A stretch of DNA of 64,000 nucleotides, taken from contig MCFL01000020.1 of NCBI GenBank assembly GCA_002102555.1, positions 62,001 to 126,000 of the forward strand, in the 5' to 3' direction. The translations under genes were made by a program, and so were the position numbers. The notes under the pieces are model-generated. The model searched no databases. It saw nothing but the letters and a program-made list of their open reading frames with translations, and was not told the origin of the DNA. Source of the DNA: Catenaria anguillulae PL171. Taxonomy: Eukaryota; Blastocladiomycota; Blastocladiomycetes; Blastocladiales; Catenariaceae. Shown in pieces: positions 43,901-54,662 of the stretch. The stretch's first letter is position 1. Every line of letters begins with the position of its first letter.

Positions 43901-44953
43901 AAACGGCACAACTTATTCATTCTGACTTTCACAGCGGCCTACATGGTACTGGTTGGCATTTGGATTTCCTACAACAACACTCGCACTGTCAACTCGCTCG
44001 TCACAAATCAAATTCAGTGGACCATTTTGTCGGTCAACCTGGATTGGATTCTCCTGGTGTCGTTCCCAATGTTTGCTCTGATTGTGTCCAGCTTGAGTCT
44101 GTGCCAAAGCGTACGCATGAAGCCATCATTTTCTTACCTATCACATTCATTCACGCGCGACTAACCCGTTTTTATATGTGTACAGGCAATGAAACTGAAA
44201 TCCAAAATGAACACGGTCGTCTACGCCTTCACGTGCATCCTCCTGATCGCTGTGACCTTGATCCTCGGCTACGGCAGTCTCTTCCTTGTCCGCATCCCGC
44301 TTCTCCAATACGTCATGACTGCGGTTGCCGCCTCAGTCAGCACCCTCGGCGTCCAAATTGTCTACTTTGGCCACCAAATCCAGGCCATTTACGCCCCACC
44401 CGTGGTGGGCACCGCCACGGCCAACCCGACCGGATCCACGTCCAATCCGGGTGCAAGCACACTGATTGCTGGCGGTGGTGCTGTCGTGTCCCGAATCCGA
44501 ACCATGAGCGCCAGTTTTGTGCGCGGGGCCTCCTTTAGCACTGGGTTACACCGCAAGCTGTCGCACGGTCAGCTACAATCACATCATCGGAGCACAAGTC
44601 AGGCTGCGTCAACGACAACGAGTAGTACCACGTCAAATACATCAATAGAAACAGAAGCGCGACGTAGCGGAATCGGCGGGATAGAGCAAAAGAAAAAGTG
44701 CTCGTACTGCAAGCGGATCGTGACGGAAATCAACGAGCAGGACGAGTTTACAATGACAACCGAGGCACTCGAGACGCGCACCGGGGTCGTGGGTGCGTTG
44801 CGCGAGTCGGTCGAGGTGATGCAAATACCGAATGAGGAGGAGGAAGTGGGTGGGAACAGAGAAATGGTGGCAGGTACCGTCGGAGGTGGCGGGGGAGCGA
44901 GGCAAAAGAAGGGACGATCGTCGCTGTCAGTGAAGTTGTCACTTGGCAAGTGA
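40969..44953 (+). CDS. Composite receptor: Bmp/PnrA-like domain + Kelch repeats + class C-like 7TM
   Basis: Eight exons: 40969-41053, 41118-41255, 41357-41445, 41549-41682, 41760-42136, 42208-43810, 43873-44110, 44186-44953, giving 1143 residues in frame. Order: signal peptide (MGISQAIAVLILTSLLSNAL); a Bmp/PnrA-type periplasmic-binding domain (about 28-345; SADIYVMVLS, EDQGGYVAGTVAAAF, GADVLFSAAGFTGTIGILEA, GVDEDESKTSFAG); Kelch repeats (about 355-650; HAMAYDAGSNSVLVYGG, HLWLYGG, HIALYGG, RVLFVGG); seven hydrophobic segments (about 665-930); and a Ser/Thr-rich cytosolic tail with KKKCSYCKRIV. Dictyostelium Grl receptors also join a Bmp-type domain to a class C 7TM, but the inserted Kelch propeller is unusual. 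The third exon may instead end at 41491, but that splice breaks the frame. Ligand unknown; Bmp domains often bind nucleosides. Confidence 0.8.
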
Positions 44954-45177
44954 GGCACCTCTATCGTATACATACGTGCAGTCTGTACACCGTGACACAC
45001 GGACACACTTTTGAAGTGGAATAAATACTAGACGCCTTTTTTGACCGTCGTTGACGATGTCTGATGTCCGATGTGCGATGGCAGGGAGCGATTCTGAATG
45101 GGACAAGATCGGCAGCCAGAATACTTAGAAAGGACTTTATCATGACCAATACTTGAATGAGTAAACTAATCAACACC

Positions 45178-46176
45178 ATGTCAAAACTCTCTGCAATCAC
45201 TTCGGCCGATGGCTACACATTTGATTTCGAGGAATTCGTAAAGCATGACCTCGCCATCACCTTGGCCATCGATCACAACAGTACGCCGTTCACCTTATGT
45301 ACCAGTTAGAACTGGGGCCTTTGTCAGCGTAGGCTCACCTATCCTTGCCATCCAAAACAGGCCAAATCTGCCGCACGTACCTGAAAACCTCCAACTGCCC
45401 GCTCGGCCCACGATGCCCTTACAAACACCCGGCGTCGGCGCGCAAAGTCGTGTGCAAGCACTGGCTGCGTGGGCTGTGCAAAAAGGGCGACGGGTGTGAG
45501 TTCTTGCACGAGTACAACATGCGGCGCATGCCCGAGTGCTGGTTCTTTTCCAAATATGGCGAGTGCTCCAACCCAGAGTGCGAGTACCGCCACATTGACC
45601 CGAGCTCAAAGGTCCGTGAGTGCCCCTGGTTTGCGCGCGGGTTTTGCAAGCATGGACCGAAATGCAAGAATCGCCATGTGAAAAAGCCGCCGTGCTACTT
45701 GTATTTGGCGGGGTTTTGTCCGCATGGCAAGGCGTGTGAGAATGGACAGTGCGTCACCCATTTTTCGAGTGTGCACTTTTGCCCTGGTTTCGGGAACAGC
45801 CAGCTCACGACTCGCCATCCATTTAGTCCCAAGTTTGAGGTAGCGACCGTGGACGACGACCTGCTCCTTCCCGAAGACTCCAACAATGCCGACGGCCGCT
45901 TGGATCACATTGGTTCGTTTGTGTCGTGTCCAATGCTGTCATTTGCATTAGCCTCCCACTCACTCTGATTTGTCAATTTGCAATTTAGTTTGTTTCCGGT
46001 GTGGGCGCAAGGGCCACTTTGCCAACCACTGCCCACTGAGCTTGCGCAACCGGCAAAACCAGCAACAGCAGCAGCAGCAGCAAAGTGGTGGCGGTGCCGG
46101 ATACCAGCACCAGCAACACCAGTATGGCGGCAACCAAACCGGCCATGCTGGCGGGTACCAACCGCAACGACACTGA
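45178..46176 (+). CDS. YTH1: CPSF30/Yth1-like mRNA 3'-end processing zinc-finger protein
   Basis: Four exons, 45178-45280, 45361-45748, 45827-45912, 45989-46176 (765 nt, 254 residues). Five CCCH zinc fingers run in tandem ([96 protein letters not shown]), the last one split by an intron and completed by exon 3. A CCHC zinc knuckle ([14 protein letters not shown]) is followed by a Gln/Gly tail encoded partly by a CAG run at about 46059-46082. This is the CPSF subunit that recognises the AAUAAA signal. The knuckle, present in animal CPSF30 but absent in yeast Yth1, is retained here. Complete and intact. Confidence 0.95.
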
Positions 46177-46801
46177 GTCGCTCTTCTTTTTTTTTTTTTC
46201 ATGCAGAATCTGACTGGATCATGGTCCAATCATGTTTGTCGTGTCAGTATACCCTTTTTGTTCCGTATCACCGATGCCATCAGGGTACAGAACGGCGTAT
46301 AGTCGTAATTGACAAGCGTCAGCAAGGAAAGTGGCAGCAAGCCGGCGGCATGCTGGTTTGCAACTTGGAAAAGACAACTTGGGCAACTGGAGCGAATAAG
46401 CAGACAAGGCAATGACCATCAAGGCGCAGGAAAGAACAGGCTGAGGCAGGTAAGGCAGAAATGAATGGACACAAGCGTGGGATAACTGAACGGGCAGAGA
46501 AACGAATGCCAATGTGCGGCTGGGGTGGGCGACAAACAGAAAGAAGCGACAATAGGATGCAAGAACAAAGGTGAGAGAGCCAGCAAGGAGAATACACAGA
46601 ATTTCAATATCAACAGAAAAACAAGAGAGATGAGACTTGGAGGTTGCAACGAGAAACAAAGCACTGGCAGTGGTAGGAGGACATTCAATAGAAGAAAAGA
46701 GAACAAAAATGGAGGCAACAATGGATAACAATGGATAATGGAATCCGAGGTGTGGAATCGAAAACTGAGAATTGGGCAAGAGGATGGAGGGTGACAAGGA
46801 G

Positions 46802-46845
<44 letters not shown>

Positions 46846-46902
46846 ATGGGTAACAACAAATGTGCGAAAGCCCTTGATCAAAAAGTTGACGGCACCAACC
46901 GT
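46177..46902. repeat. Gene-free stretch bounded by a T13 run and an A40 tract
   Basis: About 725 bases between convergent genes. It holds T13 at 46187-46199 and an uninterrupted run of 40 A at 46804-46843. The sequence between is purine-rich on the plus strand (many GAAA, ACAA and GGAGG words) without a convincing exon; the long minus-strand frame here is phenylalanine-rich only because of the A tract. Either a microsatellite or the tail of a short retroposed sequence. Confidence 0.5.
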
Positions 46903-49900
46903 TCACCGTGCCGCCTTACCACTGCTCGACTTGCCCGCTCCAAACAAGCGCGAATACCACGGCTTGCTCTTTGTCCTCTCACCGCCATTCCTGCCCCGCT
47001 CGAGCGTCGGCACAGCGTACTGATGATGGTGGTGATACCCACCGTCGCCATTGGTCGAGCTCGTCGAAAACCCAGACGAGCCCGACGTGCCCGTGCCCGT
47101 GGTCGTGCTGTCATTGGGCGTGCCCATGGCCGCCGTCGCGGCGCCGCTGGTCGCGGGACTCACGGGCGACGTGGCACGTCGCATGTGCATGGGTCCTCCA
47201 TCGCCCGATTCGGCGGCCGCCGCAAATGCTCCGCCGGTTGCACTTGGACCGCGCGTATGGTGATCCACAGGCAACGGCGGCGAATAATTGCGCGACGGTC
47301 CACTGGACGCTGACGCCGTAAATGGCCACCAGCCGGCCCACCCGCCCGCGTTCGCCGACGACGAGGACGCGCCGCCCTTTTTCACGTTTCGCATGCGCAA
47401 TGGCGCGGGCGGTGGGGCAGCCGCCGCCGTCGATGTTGCAGCTGCAATCGCGGCCGGACTTGGCGGAAGCACATGGACCGTGGGCGGGACGGGCAGCGGG
47501 ACCGTCGCGGCTGCAAGTGCAGGATGTGCGGCTGCGGCCGTGGCAAGTTGCACGCCCATGGACGCCGAGGCTTCGGCGCGCGTAGGTGGATGGGATCCTG
47601 CGCCTGTTGCGGTGGTTGCGTTTGGCTTTGCACGCGTGGCTGTCGTCGTCGTCGGTGGGTTGGGCAAGGGCGAGGTCGCGGCAGCAGGCGCAGAGCCTCT
47701 GCGTGGAGTGTCGGGCGGAAGCGCCGTGCGCTGCTGGTGCTGTGCTTGGTGACGCTGCTGATGCGGGCCACGGGGTGGGCTCGTGGGTGCGTGTTGTGGG
47801 TGCTGTTGGTGGCCAAGGTTGATGGCGGTGGTTTCTGCCGAGCGCGTCACGTATTCCACATTGGGGGCGACGCCTGTCACAAGTACATTGGCGGCCGATT
47901 GCTGCTGTTGTTGCGTTTGAGAGTGTTGCACCTGCGATTGCTGTTGCGCCTGGGTCGGCGCGGACAAGCCTGGGTGGCCTAGAATGGAGGCCCTGCGCGC
48001 ATGCCTGCCCGACCGTGAGGGCGGGGCTGCGGGTGTTGCACCGGCCGACGCGGTACTAAACTGCTGTTGCTGACTCGCCGCCGCCGAAGGCTTCTGCGCT
48101 TGCTGCTGGTGCTGAGCGTATGCGCGATATTGCTGGTGCACCTGCTGCTGTTGATGCTGTTGGGCGGCCTCCAACGCCCTTACATGCGCACTTGCGCTTG
48201 GACCCGCACCTAGCATGCCGCCCATTCCGCCACCGCCAACACCGCCACTCGTCCTTAACGCGGGAACACTGGCATTGAACTGCCTCAACCGCCTAGCCAG
48301 CTCGCGCCGGTGGGCAAGTTCGTCCGGTTGCACTTGCGACTGGGTACTAGCCTCGGTATCCTGCCTCGTCCTGCGCGCAAGCAATCCGTCGGCCGCCGCT
48401 GCCACCCCGGGCGTTGCCGACGACGCTTCTCCAGGCAAGTACCAGTCGCCAGGACTCGTTTCGGGTGCACTGGCATTAGTCCTTGCCGTTCCCGTGCGCG
48501 GGCGGCCGTACCCGGCGGCAATGGCTTGGACCGCGGTGCTCGGACTCGACAAGGACCTCCTCCTGCCCGACTCGCCATTCCCGAAGTTTTCCTCGACAAC
48601 CACGACCGTGCCATCCAGATACTCCAAGTCATCCACCTCGACGCCATATCGAGCAAGCAAATCCTCTTCGGGGTCTGCATACGCAGCGCTACGCCCGTCA
48701 TATCCGACATTTGTCCATGCGTCCACGTCGAGCACGTGCAAGTTTTTCCTGCGGCTGGCGTCCGTATTCATCAACCTGGCAAACGTTCGCCTCAATTCGG
48801 GCGACACGTGATGCGGCACAGCAAATCTGCCCCTGACCACAATCTCCTTGAGCGTGGGCAAATCCTTTGCCGAAAACGGATGCATGCCCGTGGTCATTTC
48901 AAACAGCACCACGCCGCAACTCCACACGTCCACCTCGGGACCCACATACTCTGCCCCCAGTGCGATTTCGGGCGCAAAATAGCCGGGCGACCCAACGGCC
49001 GTGTGTCGATACTCTTGCGGGTCAAAGCTGGACCCGAGCCCGAAATCCACCAACTTGACGAGCCACCCGCCCGACTCTGCAATTTCTTGGTGCATCCAGT
49101 GGACATGCGGCGAGTAAGGCGACGTGTATGAGTCTTCGCCGATCGGGTCGGCCACAATCGACGACCGGAACCGCAGCCGGTACGAGCGCGTGAGCTCGAG
49201 CCGTCGTGGCCAGTGGCGTGGGGTTGCAGGCGAGCGCGAGGCGGTTTGGTTGGATCCGGATGGCGCGGGTGCGGAAGAGGCGGCGGGTGGCGACGACAGG
49301 TGAATGGCGGGCTCGGAACCTCTGCGTGGCGACCCAACGGGAACGGGGTCTTGTGATTGCGAGTGGGTTGAGGACGAGACGGGCGAGGCGACCAGCGGTG
49401 GGGTGGGTGGTTGTGCAAGGATGAGCATAACGTTTCCCTATATACAAACGATCCAAGGTTGGTCAATAATAGGATGCAATCGAGGGCCAATCGAGAAGAA
49501 AAGTACCATTTTCAAGTCGCGATGCACCACGCCTCGCGCGTGGCAAAAAGACACCGCCGACACGAGCTGCCTGAACAAGCCCCTGGCCACGCCCTCGGAC
49601 AGCCGGATACTCTCAAACACGAAATCGTGCAAGTTGATGCCGGCAATGTACTCGAGCAACAGAATGGTACTGCTGGGTGTTTCGAATGCCTGGTACAACG
49701 TGACCAAGTTTGGATGCCCGCGCAACGTGATCACTTGGGGCTGGGACTGGCCGTGGCCGGTGCCGCCGTCCTCCGAGTCGTATGCTTCATTCGCCAGGTA
49801 CATGTTGGCGTCCCTCAGCGCATGCAAGATGTCGATTTCGCGGCGCAGCTTGGCCATGACGCGCGGGCGGTGATCGACCTTGGACAGCACCTTGAAAGCA

Positions 49901-50211
49901 AACTTTTTGCCCGACGATTTCGACGTGACCAAGTAAACTTGCGAGAACTTGCCCTTGCCGAGGACGCGGCCCACGGCAAAGTCGGCCAGCGCGGCCTGCA
50001 CGTCCGGCTCGGCCGCGGCGGACATGGCGTTGACGTGGCGCTGAGCGGCGGCGCGCGCGGGCGATGGCGGCGGGTGCATGGGCTGGCCCGAGCCTGGCGT
50101 GGAGGTTGCGGCCGTGGTTGCCGGCGGGGAGTAGGCGGGCGGGGCACGCGGATCGGCACCGGCGCCAGAGATTGGAGACGGGGTAGTTGGTGGTTTTGGT
50201 GGCGAGGACAT
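46903..50211 (-). CDS. Large Ser/Thr protein kinase with loop insertion and low-complexity tail
   Basis: Two exons, 50211-49507 and 49437-46903 (1079 residues, in frame; 69-nt intron between HRDLKM and GNVML). The kinase domain starts about residue 78: GRVLGKGKFSQVYLV, FAFKVL (K107), HRDLKMGNVML, then about 120 Pro/Ser/Arg-rich residues before KLVDFGLGSS (D366), GSPGYFAPEIALG, VDVWSCGVVLFEMTTG and a closing helix region near FARLMNTDASRR. The fold places it with CAMK/AGC-like kinases (SNF1-related type); substrate unknown. The remaining 550 residues are Ala/Pro/Gln/Ser-rich with poly-Gln runs. The insertion sits between the catalytic loop and DFG, an unusual place for so long an insert. It is divergent from the receptor gene at 50902. 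Confidence 0.85.
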
Positions 50212-50901
50212 GGTGGTGGAGGGCTGCTTGTCGACGGGACAATAAGGGAATCACGCTCGCGGAGAAGTGAGTATTTCTCGGTCGACAATACAATTACATG
50301 GGTGGGAGCTCTATATCCTTGGTGTGACTTTGTTCTTGCAATTGGCCCAATCGATCATGCCAACAGCCTGCCGTGCCGTGAGCTCGGTAGCTCAGCTGCT
50401 CTTGAGCGATCACGCAGGCAGGCGAGAGGGGTCGGTCGAGTGGACTGCTCCAAGTTGCGCTGCGTTTTTTCATTTCTCTCAAAGATGCTCGATCTGGGCG
50501 ACGCCTGTTGGCACATTTTTCCTTGCTTGTGTTTTCGTTCGTTTGGTGTGCACTCGAGCTCGTGTCAGCGAAATGAAATGTGTAATCGGTGATCAGTATC
50601 CATATTTCCCGAGCCATTTGATCGCGTCTGTACTCATAAGCAACCCACCGTCCTTTCCCACAACATTGGAGCTCTTTGCAGGAGTATTCGGCCTCCAATT
50701 GCTTGCATTTTGCCTGTGTGCCTCAATGAAAAGATCCTTGTCCCACCCATCACCTAAGCCGATGCATTCAAGGTTCTCTGCTCGACAGTTGCCATCAATG
50801 CATCTGGAGGGCCGCACTAACAGACTACCTATTCCGGTAAAACACACTTGACCCGCCCACAGCAATACCCAACACGACCGTGCACCAGACATAATCACAT
50901 C
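50212..50901. promoter_or_regulatory. Divergent intergenic region between kinase and receptor genes
   Basis: About 690 bases between divergent starts; it should hold both promoters. No coding exon was recognised, and no specific factor site can be named. Confidence 0.4.
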
Positions 50902-53900
50902 ATGAGCCCATTCTCGCGGTCGTTCCTCGCTAGAGCCATAGCATTTGTCTTGGCTTTCCGCTTGGGAACTGTAACTTTCGTTGCACCAGCTGCTGCCACG
51001 CAAACGCAAACATTCAATATTGGCGTCAACCTGCCGTATGGTAGTACAAGTACGTCACTTCCTCATTTCCTAGGAAGACCCATTCACTTCATCTAGAACT
51101 GTTTTCTCAACGACAAAAACTCACCGGATGACGACGAACAATACATCTACCTATAGTCACTGGAAGCATTGCCCGCCGCATCGCCAATCTGATCCGCCTC
51201 CTCGACACTCAAACCACATTGCTCTCGTCGCTGTCGTCAAACTATGCCTTCAACTTGACCTACACGGATACGGCAAGCTCAGGCAATGTTACGCGATCAC
51301 TCACAGTCGCCGCACATTTGGCATCCATCGAGGAGCTTGGCGTCCATGCCATTGCCGGCGACTACATTTCGCGCATGACGATTCCAACGGCACTGGCCGT
51401 CGGTCAACGGTATCGCATGTGGCTATGTTCAGGAAGCTCGTCAAGCTTGGAAATGAGTGACAAGGTGGACTTTCCTCGCACTTTTCGAACAATTCCTGTG
51501 CGTTAAATACAGCCCTTTAAATTGCATCCGCAAGACAGATTGCGAGCAAGCATTAATAATCAATGACTTCAAACATCACAGGATGACCCACAACTTGGGT
51601 TTGCGCTCGCAGCTTTCATCGTCGGCCAAGGCTGGCGAAATGTTGCGACCTTGGCTTGTGCTGACGCCTACGGACAGTCGCTGTACAATTCGTTTGTCCA
51701 AGGAGCGGCCCGGTTCGGCATCAATATCAGAATCACTCAAACATTCAACTTGGGGGCGACTCAGGCTACCAACCAGCTCAATGTCATCAAGGACTCGGGA
51801 TGGCGCGTCATTGTGTACATGGGTCAAACCTATGAGGGCAAGTTTTTGCTCGCTGAGGCTCGGTACGACTGATCGTGGAAACACCATCTCAGCGATAGAT
51901 GTTCAAGTGTCACTGATGTGTTCAAGTCGACTGTAGCGATATGGGGCTGGTTGGTGACAATTACGTATGGGTACGACACAATTCTATTGATGTACCGCCC
52001 CTTTTCATTCACGGCACTGACCGCTGCAAAACAACATGGCAAACTGAAAAGGTCACAGGCGATGGCCTTGCCAGCATCTTTATCGGCTCACAGCCACGCG
52101 GACTCGAAACCATCCAGCTTGCAACCAATGGGCTCATGATTGTGTTCCCAGCCGAAAAGGAAAACGCAAACACACTTCGCCTCAAGGAAAAGTGGACCGC
52201 TGCGTATCCGGACATTGCGATTCCACCTTACGGGCTCATGTGGGCAGATTGCATTCTCGCGCTCGCCCGTGGGCTCATTCGGGTGCGTCTTTGGCTGTTT
52301 TTCATTTCGGGTGCATCCAGTCGCTTACAAACCGATGATGATGTGAATAGTTGGCCGACACACACGGATACGCGAATGTGGCCGCGGGCCGGCACAATGG
52401 GACCTTGAGCGACTTTTTGCTGCCGTTCGAGGGTGTCTCAGGCTCAGTTGCCTTTCATCAAACCACTGGAGACCGGCTTGGGTTCGTACACAGCTTCTGA
52501 CGATCCATTTGTGTCATCATTTCCCTTGACTGACACAAATCTTCCCTCAACACCCACAGCGAGTACACGGTCTTTTACGGCCGCGACGGAGTATTTATCC
52601 CTTCCCTCTCGATCCTTCCCAACTACACTCAATTCCGACTGCGCCCGCTTCTGTACCATTCGGGGACCTCGCTCATTCCATTTGACCGCGCTCAACCGGG
52701 TCCAGCACTCTACCGTTGGGACGATGACCGCGCAGGCTCGGTGATTGCCATTGTGCTCGTGACTGCGAGCATCATGCTTGCGGCGTGTGGATACATTGCA
52801 GTTCATCGAAGAGAGCAAGCCGTGCGACACTTGTCGTTTGCGTTCCTGATGCTCATCAGCATTGGGTGCTTGTGCATTGTCCTTTCCCCACTGCTCAATT
52901 TGGGCATGGCCACGCCCGAATTATGTGCGGGCAACGTGGCCATGTTGCTGACGGGTGTGCATTTGATCTTGGCGTGCTCGGCCGTCAAAGCATACCGGAT
53001 TTGTGCGTTCAATTGGTTATTTCTTCAGATTCCAGATTTCGAACGACAAACTAAATGTCAAGCGGACCCACGTTTAGACTTCATTTTCGAAAATGCCATG
53101 CTCGGCAAGTCCAAGCGCATCACCACCAAGTCGCTTCTCCTCTCTGTCAGTGTGCTCATGGCCGTCCATTTTACGCTCTTGGCGTTTTTCCTCGCCCTCA
53201 CTCCTATACAGGTCCGCGAAATCCCAGGGTCTGAGCCATACCTGCGCTGCACACCACCGCTCTCCATTTCACAACCGTCTGCGCTCGCCATCGCCACCTC
53301 GGCGCTCATCTTTGTCTACTTGGGCCTGCTCTCACTCGTGGTCCTTGTGCTCGCCTTCCGCACGCGCAACGTTAGCCAGCAATGGGGCGAATCCATTTGG
53401 CTGTTTTACGCCATGCAAACCGTGGCGCTAGCTACCGTCATCTTGATTCCGTTTTATGCGCTCGAGGTTGGAAATCGCGCAACCACGGCATGGCTCCAGC
53501 TCGTGCTCACCGTGTATGCAGCTGGGTTTGCGTATTATTCGCTGGTGGGCAGGGTCGCGGTGCTGGTGTTTATTCAAAAGACAAATGCCAGGTTGCAGGC
53601 GGCAGTGATTGGTGGGTCGACGACATTGGGCGTGGCGGCATCCATGGCAAATGAACAGAGCCAAAAGTTGGCGTTGGAGAGGCGAAATGGCGGCGGGGCG
53701 GGAAGTAGCTCGGGGCGTGGCGGACAGAAATCTGCTGGAGACGGGTCAGTCACTGGCGCACAAGTTGCGGAAAGTGTCAAGGTATGAATGCTATGGATCT
53801 TGCCTGCGAATGTGGCAGCCGCGTTCTCACTCACGACTGGCCCGGGGTTACATACATAGGTTGATGGGATGCACCTCGTTGGCCAATTTGCAATCAAACG

Positions 53901-54370
53901 CGAAGATGTGCTCTTTTCAGCTTGGAAAGTGCACGAGCTCTCTGTTTGTTTCCGTCAAGGTATTTTCTTTGTGCATCTGCAAACTGTCGGGCAACCACCA
54001 TTGGCCATTTGCTGATTATGTTTCCATGCCAAAAGGTCTTCTCAACATCCTTCCCGTCAATCCCACGTCCTCAGACCCCGCCCACGACATGAACTCGCGC
54101 AAACCCATCACCACCGTCCGGCTGTCCATGGGCATGCTCGAAACCCCCGTCGCAGGCCTGCCACTTTGTGCACGACTCAAACCTGTTCACTCGAATCAAT
54201 CCTGGCTCGTGCAGTTCCCGACCGAGGCCGAGCTCGAGTCATGGACCGCCTTGTTTAGCCATCGCGAGTCGCGCGAGTCAGTCAAGCGCGAGCTGAAGGC
54301 GGCAGAGGACGCGTTGGGCAATGCGCAAAAGCTCATGCGGACCGTGTCGGCAAAGTCTGGACTGGTATAA
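50902..54370 (+). CDS. Class C (glutamate/GABA-B-like) GPCR with periplasmic-binding-like ectodomain
   Basis: Ten exons: 50902-51049, 51157-51497, 51582-51862, 51937-51970, 52052-52282, 52351-52481, 52560-53002, 53078-53781, 53860-53959, 54036-54370 (2748 nt, 915 residues). Signal peptide (FVLAFRLGTVTFVAPAAA), ANF-type ectodomain with HAIAGDYISRMTIPTALAVG, GWRNVATLACADAYGQSLY and GSQPRGLETI, then seven TM segments beginning at SVIAIVLVTASIMLAACGYI and ending YYSLVGRVAVLVF. The cytosolic module has GQFAIKREDVLFSAWKVHE, VCFRQ, LETPVAGLPLCARL and SWLVQFPTEAELESW, followed by a helical SVKRELKAAEDAL end. It is a paralogue of the receptors at 1074 and 57616. Two introns (51971-52051, 53003-53077) are multiples of three without stops. 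Confidence 0.87.
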
Positions 54371-54662
54371 AAAAAAAAGAGATCAGTGTAGTGAGCATGT
54401 TTTGGATAGACTGGACATTGTGGTTGTCAGTTGACAGCATGTTTAATGCATCCAAGGCGATCGCTGTGGCAGAGGCTGTTTTCGCTGTTTTCGTTTTGAG
54501 AGGGCAAAGTGACGGGGAACTGAGAGAATGCATCGACGGACCGCCCAACGCCAACTAGACAAAACGACAAAACGAAATTCACATTCGAAAGCTCCAATGA
54601 AAGCATCGCTTGACCATCACCATCCACAGGACTCGACGCAATTCGCTTGAAGCCATCACATC

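Noticed and set aside
46059-46082. CAG trinucleotide run considered as a tandem repeat element or CRISPR-like repeat
   Set aside because: It is an in-frame poly-Gln tract in the Yth1 C-terminus, and there are no spacers.
46219-46881. Minus-strand open frame of 220 codons with poly-phenylalanine
   Set aside because: The phenylalanines come from the A40 tract; the rest is low-complexity Ser/Leu/Pro without domain signature.
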